From the NCBI GenBank assembly GCA_003230535.1, contig QIEW01000151.1:1-8400 (forward strand): 8,400 nt of DNA, written 5' to 3'. Made by a program: the position numbers and the translations under genes. Positions 1 to 5,853 of this stretch are shown here, in pieces. The DNA is from a bacterium (GTDB lineage: Bacteria; SZUA-182; SZUA-191). Position 1 is the first letter of the stretch; the number at the start of each line of letters is the position of its first letter. The notes beneath the pieces were generated by a model that was not told where the DNA came from, searched no databases, and worked only from the letters and a program-made list of their open reading frames with translations.

Positions 1-1
1 G

Positions 2-262
2 GGTAAAGGGTTTGATTTAAAAAATATTTTAGCGGAGCATAAACTTTGGTTGGAAACTGACTTTAAAGGAGGAAAACGTGCCGACCTGAGCGAGGCCGAC
101 CTGAGCAGGGCCGACCTGAGCGGGGCCAACCTGAGCGGGGCCAACCTGCGCAGGGCCGACCTGAGCGGGGCCAACCTGCTGGATGTAACCGGTGTTACAA
201 AAGAGCAGCTCGCTTCAGCGAGGACAGATGATGATACAAAACTACCGGATTACTTAAAATAG
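2..262 (+). CDS. Pentapeptide-repeat protein, 5' end cut off by the window edge
   Basis: The frame is open from base 2 to the TAG at 260-262 and gives 86 visible residues. A TTG at 50 could serve as a start. However, the residues before it (GKGFDLKNILAEHKLWL) resemble the ILxxHxxWL segment that often precedes the repeats in small pentapeptide-repeat proteins, so the real start is probably just left of the window. Seven consecutive A(D/N)LxX pentapeptides (ADLSE, ADLSR, ADLSG, ANLSG, ANLRR, ADLSG, ANLLD) should form a short right-handed quadrilateral beta-helix. A tail of about 26 residues, with the segment VTKEQLASA, follows. It has no visible membrane segment in this part. Pentapeptide proteins range from gyrase-protecting DNA mimics to proteins of unknown role, and seven repeats are too few to assign one. 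The family call is secure; the function is unknown. Confidence 0.82.
   Translation, partial: GKGFDLKNILAEHKLWLETDFKGGKRADLSEADLSRADLSGANLSGANLRRADLSGANLLDVTGVTKEQLASARTDDDTKLPDYLK
80..184 (+). repeat. Tandem 15-bp repeat, seven units, inside the pentapeptide gene
   Basis: Seven in-frame 15-base units follow the pattern GCCRACCTGAGCRGG, each coding one pentapeptide. The first six differ at only a few positions, and the seventh diverges in its last bases. Near-identity at silent positions points to recent unit duplication or homogenisation. The block is much richer in G and C than the DNA around it. Confidence 0.85.
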
Positions 263-309
263 CTCGCCTTGACATAGAATGTTTTCAGTGCAGGCAAAAA
301 TCCCCCCTG

Positions 310-330
310 CCCCCCTTTATTAAAGGGGGG
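310..330. repeat. C/G-rich palindrome, 10-bp arms
   Basis: CCCCCCTTTA (310-319) and TAAAGGGGGG (321-330) are perfect reverse complements around a single T. It lies 48 bases after the pentapeptide stop and could fold as a hairpin in RNA of either strand. No T-run follows directly, so it is called a repeat and not a terminator. C6-T3 palindromes of this kind are common dispersed intergenic repeats in bacteria. Confidence 0.7.
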
Positions 331-379
331 AACCCCGTTGTCTCCCTCTTTGGAAGGGAACCCCGTTGTCTCCCCCTTT
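328..379. repeat. Direct repeat, two 24-bp copies, 28-bp period
   Basis: The copies at 328-351 and 356-379 both read GGGAACCCCGTTGTCTCCC followed by TCTTT or CCTTT, so they differ at one base. The first copy overlaps the right arm of the palindrome at 310-330. No coding frame is supported here. This looks like partial duplication of a dispersed repeat unit. Confidence 0.75.
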
Positions 380-384
380 TTGTG

Positions 385-444
385 CAGTCAGGTCCTCAGA
401 CCTGACTGTCGGTTTTAGGAGGCGTCAGATTTCCTGAATCTGAC
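385..444. repeat. Two-hairpin repeat module (hairpins A and B)
   Basis: Hairpin A has 10-bp arms, CAGTCAGGTC (385-394) and GACCTGACTG (399-408), around the loop CTCA. Hairpin B has 8-bp arms, GTCAGATT (424-431) and AATCTGAC (437-444), around TCCTG. They are 15 bases apart. Related hairpins recur at 8096-8234 with the same CTCA loop, or the reverse complement of one of the two loops, and with stem changes that keep pairing. The rest of the gap between the pentapeptide gene and the minus-strand gene (445-525) shows only a weak small hairpin around 468-480. Confidence 0.75.
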
Positions 445-525
445 ACCACAGAAAAAACATTACTTTTCAGCCTGAAACGGCATATTGGATATTTCCAAGC
501 CCCTTAGAGCTTATCAAAGGGAAGT

Positions 526-1248
526 TTAATGATGCTTTTTGCGGTACTTTTGGGATATCCGAAAATAGGAGAAATTTTGAGATGAAACCAGTACTGCAAA
601 TGAAATTAGGTAGATAACTACTCCTGTCTCCCAATTTTCAGCATTAAATACGATACCTCGAGTAATAATAAGAGAAGCTATACAGTAAAGGGGGAAAAAA
701 ATGAACAGCAATATTTTATTGCGTTTTCTTACCTTTTTAAATTTGCGCCGCAGGGCCTCGGCTTTACTTAGCTCTTCGGTGATTAATGGATCATCCGCCT
801 GCTTCGCTTTAGCAATAAAAGCTTGTATGGTAGATTTACATTCAATATTCCGCGGAAGTTTTGATATTTCCTGGAAAATAGTTTCACAGCAGCTATCCGG
901 TTGGGATATTTCATACAACAGCGGGAAAAGATCCAGCGCCTGTGCCGGAGAGACGGAACTGTTTTTGTAAGGCTCTGCGGCGGTTTCCCGGGGGAAATGA
1001 CAAAGCGTTGTTAGAGAAGTAATTATCTCACGGATATAGTTAGTTATTTCATGACATTGCTTACTATGAAGCGAAACGCTGTGTTGGAGACATTGTTCCA
1101 AAAGATAAACAGCGGAAGATAACTTTGATTTGCGCTTATAACGCTTATAGAGAAAAGCTGAAATTAAGGGAAGCATAGTTATTGCAAAGAAGACAGCTGT
1201 AAATTTTAAATAGATGAGGATGGCGGCAAGTTTTATAAAACGTAACAT
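526..1248 (-). CDS. Unrecognised membrane protein, 240 residues
   Basis: I do not recognise a family. The protein has a long hydrophobic N-terminal stretch (about residues 4-33) and a basic cluster KRYKRKSK at 35-42. A mainly polar, probably helical central region (about 43-166) follows. A second strongly basic stretch (167-178) precedes two further hydrophobic segments (about 179-196 and 208-224), and the tail KYRKKHH is basic. By the positive-inside rule the central region and the C-terminus would be cytoplasmic. Seven cysteines are present (53, 65, 83, 120, 121, 137, 189) without a clear metal motif. An in-frame TAA lies two codons upstream of the ATG, so the frame cannot be extended; no strong Shine-Dalgarno is visible. 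The sequence is more AT-rich than its neighbours, and the gene is transcribed against them. Both points hint at accessory origin but do not prove it. Confidence 0.65.
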   Translation of the reverse strand: MLRFIKLAAILIYLKFTAVFFAITMLPLISAFLYKRYKRKSKLSSAVYLLEQCLQHSVSLHSKQCHEITNYIREIITSLTTLCHFPRETAAEPYKNSSVSPAQALDLFPLLYEISQPDSCCETIFQEISKLPRNIECKSTIQAFIAKAKQADDPLITEELSKAEALRRKFKKVRKRNKILLFIFFPLYCIASLIITRGIVFNAENWETGVVIYLISFAVLVSSQNFSYFRISQKYRKKHH

Positions 1249-1347
1249 ATTGTATTATTGGCAAATAAGGAATATTATGGTTATTTATTCGATCCGGATC
1301 ATTCATTGACATTATGAGGCTCGGATTGAGCATCGCTTTTATCTTTT

Positions 1348-1356
1348 ATTATATCA
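1348..1356 (-). promoter_or_regulatory. Candidate extended -10 promoter for the minus-strand membrane protein gene
   Basis: On the minus strand this reads TGATATAAT, a TGn followed by a perfect TATAAT, about 100 bases upstream of the ATG at 1248. No convincing -35 box lies 16-18 bases further up, which an extended -10 site tolerates. The call rests on the motif alone. Confidence 0.4.
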
Positions 1357-1424
1357 TCCCAATCTCCGAATATGGTAGTATAAAGCAGGTCTGTAATCAT
1401 GTTCTATTTTGCGGCTGTATTGCC

Positions 1425-1432
1425 GGGGGGTG
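1425..1432 (+). promoter_or_regulatory. Ribosome binding site that sets the cysteine hydrolase start
   Basis: GGGGGGTG ends five bases before the ATG at 1438. The upstream in-frame ATG at 1399 has only a weak purine stretch before it and would add 13 residues not expected in the family. Confidence 0.5.
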
Positions 1433-1437
1433 TTGAT

Positions 1438-1950
1438 ATGGCAAGGGAAGTATTGATTGTAGAGGATATGTTACGGGGATTTTTAGAGGAAGGCTATCCT
1501 TTATATTGCGGTCCGGCAGCCCGGCAAATCATCCCCAAAGTAAAGACGTTGCTTGAGGAACGGGACTGGGTTAAGGTGTTATTTTTGTGTGATACCCATG
1601 ATCCTGATGACTTGGAGTTCCGCATGTTTCCCAAGCATTGCGTGGAGGGTACTCCGGAGTCTGAAGTTATCCCTGAGTTGGCGGGATACCCCGGGCTGCG
1701 TATCCCCAAAAAGCGCTTTGACCCTTTCTATAACACTAAGTTAGAGGGGGTATTAGCAGAGCTGGCCCCGGATAAAGTTACTGTAGTGGGGGTCTGCACG
1801 GATATCTGTGTTCTGTATGCGGTAGCGGGTTTGCGTAACCGGAATTATGAAGTGGAGGTGCCCGGGGGCGCGGTAGCATCTTTTGATGAGGAGGCGCATA
1901 ACTGGGGATTGCGACATATGGATAAGGCGCTGGGAGCTAAGATAGTCTAA
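1438..1950 (+). CDS. Cysteine hydrolase, nicotinamidase/isochorismatase family
   Basis: This is a 170-residue alpha/beta hydrolase of the family that includes nicotinamidase PncA, which turns nicotinamide into nicotinate in NAD salvage, and isochorismatase. The visible catalytic triad is Asp10 (in VLIVEDM), Lys91 or Lys92 (in PKKRFDPFYNT) and Cys124 (in GVCTDICV). The segment CDTHDP with Asp52 and His54, then FPKHCVEGTPES with His67, resembles the metal-binding part of PncA, where the pattern is DxH and then PxHCVxGT. This favours nicotinamidase over isochorismatase, but substrates in this family are hard to predict. The start at 1438 is chosen for its ribosome site; an ATG at 1399 is the alternative. 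It is probably soluble and is the first gene of a three-gene cluster, 29 bases before the next start. Family secure; nicotinamide as substrate is an inference. Confidence 0.85.
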   Translation: MAREVLIVEDMLRGFLEEGYPLYCGPAARQIIPKVKTLLEERDWVKVLFLCDTHDPDDLEFRMFPKHCVEGTPESEVIPELAGYPGLRIPKKRFDPFYNTKLEGVLAELAPDKVTVVGVCTDICVLYAVAGLRNRNYEVEVPGGAVASFDEEAHNWGLRHMDKALGAKIV

Positions 1951-1979
1951 AGCCAGCGCTTGGAGGGCTAAGAGAACAT

Positions 1980-2771
1980 ATGACGATAAACGGAAAAGCG
2001 GGAAAGAAAATATTTGTCTATACGCCGTTTCCTATATTTGTTGAAAACTTACCTGAGCTTATTCAGCGGGGTCTTTCTCCGGAGATTTATATTAATGCGG
2101 ATGTTTTAGACCGGGCGACGGGTCAGGAAATAACAAAAGTTCGCCGGTTGTTATCAGAGAATGCGCTGACTTGCACTATTCATGGTCCTTTCATGGATCT
2201 TTCCCCCGGGGCGGTGGATAAAAAAATCCGGGAGCTAACTTGTCAACGGTTCACAAGACTACTGGAACTGGTACAGGAACTATCTCCGCGGCAGATTACT
2301 CTCCATCCGGGGTATGATGAGTTACGTTACCGAAACAACAAAGACCTGTGGTTGGAGAACAGCCTTTACACCTGGAGCAAAGTAGTCCAAAAAGCTCAAG
2401 ATTATGGGGTTCGCATTCTGGTGGAAAATGTATTTGATCCGGAACCGGATCATCTGTATCGCCTGTTTTCAAGGCTGAACTCACCCTGTTTTGGGCATTG
2501 TCTGGATATAGGTCACCATTACCTGTTTAGCCGGGTGAGTATTTCCTCCTGGCTGGACGCTCTGGGGCCTTGGCTGGGGGAAGTCCATCTGCATGATAAC
2601 CATGGGGTTTTGGATGAACATCTGGCGCTGGGAGAAGGAAAGATTGATTTCGCCGGTTTTTTTGCACAACTGGAAAGTCATAGGTTGAACCCGACTTTGG
2701 TATTGGAATGTCATACAAAAGAAAGAGTAATCCTGAGCCTGGAGCGGTTGCCTGAATACTTAGGAAAATAA
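1980..2771 (+). CDS. Xylose isomerase-like TIM-barrel protein (sugar phosphate isomerase/epimerase family)
   Basis: The 263-residue protein has the metal-site pattern of the AP endonuclease 2/xylose isomerase-like barrel. It has His68 (IHGPFMDL), His109 (LHPGYD), Glu149 (VENVFDP), Asp176 and His179 (LDIGHH), His203 with DNHG (VHLHDNHG, 203-209), Asp212 and His214, the GEGKIDF loop (218-224) and Glu243 (LECH). These residues usually hold divalent metals, often zinc or manganese. Members include endonuclease IV, sugar epimerases and inosose dehydratases, and the motifs alone do not choose between them. At 263 residues it is a little shorter than endonuclease IV (about 280). GGAGG at 1962-1966 lies 13 bases before the ATG, a long spacing. 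It follows the cysteine hydrolase by 29 bases and is probably co-transcribed with it and with purE. Fold and metal site are well supported; the substrate is unknown. Confidence 0.82.
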   Translation: MTINGKAGKKIFVYTPFPIFVENLPELIQRGLSPEIYINADVLDRATGQEITKVRRLLSENALTCTIHGPFMDLSPGAVDKKIRELTCQRFTRLLELVQELSPRQITLHPGYDELRYRNNKDLWLENSLYTWSKVVQKAQDYGVRILVENVFDPEPDHLYRLFSRLNSPCFGHCLDIGHHYLFSRVSISSWLDALGPWLGEVHLHDNHGVLDEHLALGEGKIDFAGFFAQLESHRLNPTLVLECHTKERVILSLERLPEYLGK

Positions 2772-2807
2772 GTTTGCCTTCAGAGAAACTCCGGCGGGTA
2801 TCTATGG

Positions 2808-2815
2808 AAGGAGGG
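2808..2815 (+). promoter_or_regulatory. purE: Strong ribosome binding site that sets the purE start
   Basis: AAGGAGGG ends three bases before the ATG at 2819. This rules against the in-frame TTG at 2774, which would add 15 residues unlike any PurE N-terminus. Confidence 0.7.
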
Positions 2816-2818
2816 AAT

Positions 2819-3313
2819 ATGCCCAAAGTAGCCATTGTGTTGGGAAGTAGTTCCGACTTGGAAGTTTTCCAAGATGCAAGAAAGCTTTTGGATGCTTTTG
2901 ATGTGGAAGCTCCGGTATTTATTCTATCTGCTCACCGCTCGCCTAAGAAAACTATAGCTCTGGCCGGTGAGTTAACCGAAAAAGGGATAGAATTAGTAAT
3001 CGCCGGCGCCGGCGGAGCGGCTCATCTTCCGGGGATAATTGCCGCCCATACTACTGTGCCGGTGGTGGGGGTGCCGGTGGCCGCCCCTCCTTTGGAAGGT
3101 TGGGATGCTATGCTTTCTATCCTGCAAATGCCTAAGGGGGTGCCGGTAGCTACGATGGCTGTGGGTAAGGCCGGCGCTATCAATGCGGCTATTTTTGCCG
3201 CTCAGGTACTGGCTTTCAGGTACTCATATCTGGAAGAGAAGCTCGCCAGACTCAAGGCTAAAATGGAAGAAACAGTCGCCTTCAAACTATCCCAGATCAT
3301 CTCCGGCCTTTGA
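2819..3313 (+). CDS. purE: PurE: N5-carboxyaminoimidazole ribonucleotide mutase / AIR carboxylase catalytic subunit
   Basis: This enzyme provides 4-carboxy-5-aminoimidazole ribonucleotide in purine synthesis: class I converts NCAIR made by PurK, class II carboxylates AIR directly. The 164-residue protein matches the usual bacterial length of about 160-175. It has the phosphate-binding GSSSD (9-13), SAHRSP with the catalytic His39 (37-42), AGAGGAAHLPG (62-72), the strand PVVGVPV (81-87) and the QMPKGVPVAT loop (103-112). The segment AAPPLEGWDAML (88-99) differs from the common SxxLxGxDSL of class I enzymes, which is a mild oddity. The C-terminus is a charged helix. No purK, purC, purB or purF is visible in the window, so the rest of the pathway must be elsewhere. 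It lies 47 bases after the TIM-barrel gene and is probably the last gene of that operon. Confidence 0.92.
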   Translation: MPKVAIVLGSSSDLEVFQDARKLLDAFDVEAPVFILSAHRSPKKTIALAGELTEKGIELVIAGAGGAAHLPGIIAAHTTVPVVGVPVAAPPLEGWDAMLSILQMPKGVPVATMAVGKAGAINAAIFAAQVLAFRYSYLEEKLARLKAKMEETVAFKLSQIISGL

Positions 3314-3327
3314 TTAGCTGGTACCGA

Positions 3328-3358
3328 CTTACATTTAAAAATAAGGGCTTGTTATAAA
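3328..3358 (+). promoter_or_regulatory. Weak candidate promoter before the sensor kinase gene
   Basis: CTTACA (3328-3333), four of six matches to TTGACA, is followed after 19 bases by TATAAA (3353-3358) in the 79-bp gap between purE and the kinase gene. The spacing is long and the -35 poor, so transcription running through from purE is equally possible. Confidence 0.25.
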
Positions 3359-3392
3359 ATGGTTAATCCATAGAAAATCAGGGAGAAAGAAC

Positions 3393-5651
3393 GTGTTTCG
3401 GAAAAGGCGCCAGTCACCGTTGCCCCAACGCATCAACTCCGCCGCGGTACAAGGCAAAGCCAAAAAGCGTAAGCGACTAGTTATCACCGGCATTCTGCTG
3501 CTGATCGTGATGCTTATTTCTGTCGAGTCGCTGGTGTATGAACTGCGTTCACCGGTGGATCTCTACAATAATCTCCAGCTGTTTACTCTCCTAAATGTAA
3601 ATCTGGTTATTGTGATGGGGCTGGTGCTTCTGGTGCTGCGACAGTTGATAAAATTATATCTGGAGCGGCGGCGGAATGTATTGGGGACAAAATTCAAGGC
3701 TAAGCTGGTATTGGCCTTTGTTGCAATTTCATTGTTGCCGGCGGTAGCGCTGTTCTTAGTTACCAGCAACATTGTAAGTAACACTATTGAAGGCTGGTTT
3801 AAAACCCAAAATGAGGAGTCGTTAAAGAAAGCGCTCATCATTGCCCAGAGCTACTACGAGACCTCTTTAGGCAAAGCGTTCCAGGCGGCTAATGAGATCA
3901 GCGCATTAGCCACCCGAGAGCGAATGCTTGATGCCGGCAACTTAAAGCTCTTAGAACCGTTGGTTCGCGAAAGACAGGTTGACACTAACCTGGGGATAGT
4001 CAAAATTGTCGGGACAGCCGGAGATGAGATAGTTTCTATTACCAATCCTCGGCTGCCGGAAAGTAACTTTATCGCCTCCACGGCGGAGTTGATGAAAAGG
4101 GGGCTCCGGGGTCAGTCATTCTCCATTGTCCGGAAAACAAATACCGGCAATTTAGTAAATGGCGTGGTCCCGATCTATTCTAAATGGATTAAGACTGACG
4201 TGGTGGGAGTAGTGTTGTTTAATTATTATGATCCTTACAGTTTAATGGCTGAAGTAGCCGATATTCGTAACTCATATGAGGAGTATCGGCGGCGGAAAAT
4301 TTATAAACTTCCTCTAAAGTCAGCCTATACGATGATTATGTTGATGGCCACCTTGATTATTCTGTTCTCTTCTATTTGGGTTGGCTTCCAACTGGCGCGG
4401 GGAATTACAGTCCCTATTCAGAAACTGGCCGAGGGAACCAGGGAGGTGGCCGCCGGAAATTTAGACTACAAGGTGGAGGCTGAAGCGGATGATGAAATAA
4501 AAATATTGGTAGATTCATTTAATCAAATGACCGGTGATCTCCAGCGTAACAAAGCTGAGATTGAGAAAGTCAATCTGGATTTAACACAGAGCAATCTGGA
4601 TCTGGAGCGGGGTAAACACTATATAGAGACGGTGCTGGACAATACTGCCGCCGGCGTTTTTTCTTTGGACCGGGAAAATAGAAGACTAGGCACCATGAAC
4701 AAAGCAGCGGTAAAAATGCTGAAGTTAAAGCCCGAAAGGATAATCGGTCTGCCTTATAAAAAGGCCTTTTGCGGTCCTGGGTTTATTGGGATTCGAAGTT
4801 TGATTGAGAAATTACAGCACAGATATCTTGAACGCTACCGGCGGGAGATCCGGTTGGAATATGGAACTAGATTGAACACTTTTTTGGCTTCCGGGGCGGT
4901 GTTACGGGATGGAGGCCAGAACTATTTAGGTTTGGTGGTGGTGCTGGAAGATCTCACCCACTTAATTAAAGCACAAAAGTCGGCCGCCTGGCGGGAAGTA
5001 GCCCAGCGGATAGCGCATGAAATTAAGAATCCCCTTACCCCAATCCTACTTTGTACCCAACGTTTACGCCGAAAATTTGAGCAGGGCGCTCCAGAGTATA
5101 GCAAGGTTTTAAAGGAGTGTTCTGACACCATTATCCGCGAGGTAGACAATCTGAAGGCTTTGGTAAATGAATTTTCCGACTTTGCCCGGATGCCTGGAGC
5201 CGTGCTGCAACCGACTGACTTAGATAAAGTCATCAGGGATACGGTGGCGCTTTATTCCGCCCTGCCGGCGGGGATAAACATTACTACCCAACTCTCCCAG
5301 AAATTACCCTTTCTTCACGTAGATCCCCTGCAAATGAGGCGCTTGCTGGTAAATCTCATAGACAATGCCATCCAAGCTACCAATGGAAGTAATGAAATTA
5401 AAGTTAACTCTTTCTTTGACACAAAAAATCAGACCACCCGGATTGAGGTGGCCGATCAGGGAAATGGTATTCCGCCCGAAGACCAAGAAAAATTATTTTT
5501 GCCCTATTTTTCAACCAAAAAGAGTGGTACGGGACTGGGATTGGCCATTGTTCACCGGATCGTTAACGAACATCACGGCTCCATACGCGTAAAGGAAAAT
5601 CGACCGCGCGGAGCCAAATTTATTATAGAACTGCCAGGCAGCCTAATTTAG
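3393..5651 (+). CDS. NtrY-like membrane-bound sensor histidine kinase
   Basis: The 752-residue protein has the layout of NtrY-type kinases. A basic N-terminus is followed by membrane segments at about 29-49, 66-85 and 103-125. An extracytoplasmic sensor region (about 130-310) and a fourth membrane segment (312-331) follow. Next come a HAMP linker (about 332-385), a short coiled coil (386-410) and a PAS domain (about 411-520). The dimerisation helix carries the phospho-acceptor His542 in AHEIKNPLTP. The ATPase domain has the N box LLVNLIDNAIQA (Asn654, Asn658), G1 DQGNG (688-692), the F box near Phe705 and G2 GTGLGLAI (712-719). All catalytic boxes look intact. The start is GTG, with GGGAG at 3381-3385 seven bases upstream. 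NtrY kinases usually sit beside an NtrC-type regulator for nitrogen or redox control, but none is present here. The signal is therefore unknown and the partner must be encoded elsewhere. Confidence 0.88.
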   Translation: MFRKRRQSPLPQRINSAAVQGKAKKRKRLVITGILLLIVMLISVESLVYELRSPVDLYNNLQLFTLLNVNLVIVMGLVLLVLRQLIKLYLERRRNVLGTKFKAKLVLAFVAISLLPAVALFLVTSNIVSNTIEGWFKTQNEESLKKALIIAQSYYETSLGKAFQAANEISALATRERMLDAGNLKLLEPLVRERQVDTNLGIVKIVGTAGDEIVSITNPRLPESNFIASTAELMKRGLRGQSFSIVRKTNTGNLVNGVVPIYSKWIKTDVVGVVLFNYYDPYSLMAEVADIRNSYEEYRRRKIYKLPLKSAYTMIMLMATLIILFSSIWVGFQLARGITVPIQKLAEGTREVAAGNLDYKVEAEADDEIKILVDSFNQMTGDLQRNKAEIEKVNLDLTQSNLDLERGKHYIETVLDNTAAGVFSLDRENRRLGTMNKAAVKMLKLKPERIIGLPYKKAFCGPGFIGIRSLIEKLQHRYLERYRREIRLEYGTRLNTFLASGAVLRDGGQNYLGLVVVLEDLTHLIKAQKSAAWREVAQRIAHEIKNPLTPILLCTQRLRRKFEQGAPEYSKVLKECSDTIIREVDNLKALVNEFSDFARMPGAVLQPTDLDKVIRDTVALYSALPAGINITTQLSQKLPFLHVDPLQMRRLLVNLIDNAIQATNGSNEIKVNSFFDTKNQTTRIEVADQGNGIPPEDQEKLFLPYFSTKKSGTGLGLAIVHRIVNEHHGSIRVKENRPRGAKFIIELPGSLI

Positions 5652-5654
5652 TTT

Positions 5655-5671
5655 ATTCGTTAAAAACGAAT
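5655..5671. repeat. Small inverted repeat directly after the kinase stop
   Basis: ATTCGT (5655-5660) and ACGAAT (5666-5671) pair around TAAAA. The stem is only 6 bp, AT-rich and has no following T-run on the plus strand, so it is at most a weak terminator or a protein site. Confidence 0.4.
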
Positions 5672-5689
5672 CCCTGAAGGCGATCATAA

Positions 5690-5698
5690 TGGTATAAT
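5690..5698 (+). promoter_or_regulatory. Extended -10 promoter candidate for glmS
   Basis: TGGTATAAT combines the TGn extension with a perfect TATAAT, about 155 bases before the glmS ATG. No clear -35 box is seen. The 7-bp inverted repeat GGCGATC (5679-5685) and GATCGCC (5724-5730) brackets it. A second TATAAT at 5771-5776 is a weaker alternative. Transcripts from the first site would have a leader of about 150 bases. Confidence 0.45.
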
Positions 5699-5821
5699 AT
5701 CAATCAGCGGCATTATTTTCGAAGATCGCCGGTGAGCGATAAGGGACAGGATGGAGTTTATCGTAAATAATATAATAAGTTGAATAACAGCTTAGTATAA
5801 CCGGAGTTCTATACAAGATAA

Positions 5822-5838
5822 TTAGAAAACTTTTCTAA
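5822..5838. promoter_or_regulatory. Perfect 17-bp inverted repeat just before the glmS ribosome site
   Basis: TTAGAAAA (5822-5829), one C, then TTTTCTAA (5831-5838) form a perfect dyad. It ends six bases before the AGGGAGG ribosome site at 5844-5850. Odd-length AT-rich dyads of this size are typical operators for dimeric repressors, and as RNA it could also fold next to the ribosome site. No regulator is known from the window; the role is inferred from position and symmetry. Confidence 0.45.
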
Positions 5839-5853
5839 AAAACAGGGAGGAAT

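Noticed and set aside
50-52. TTG at 50 as the start of the pentapeptide gene
   Set aside because: The frame stays open to the window edge, and the residues before TTG look like the usual N-terminal segment of such proteins, so the gene is treated as partial.
385-444. CRISPR-like array from repeated hairpins
   Set aside because: Only two hairpins of different sequence and no equal spacers or cas genes; the pattern is of intergenic palindromes.
701-970. Plus-strand open frame of 89 residues
   Set aside because: It lies fully antisense inside the minus-strand membrane protein gene, which has the more credible membrane-protein pattern and its own promoter motif.
1306-1311. TTGACA as a -35 box for the cysteine hydrolase operon
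   Set aside because: No acceptable -10 lies 16-18 bases downstream, so a promoter is not supported here.
1399-1401. ATG at 1399 as start of the cysteine hydrolase
   Set aside because: It has a weak ribosome site and 13 extra residues unlike the family; ATG at 1438 has a better site.
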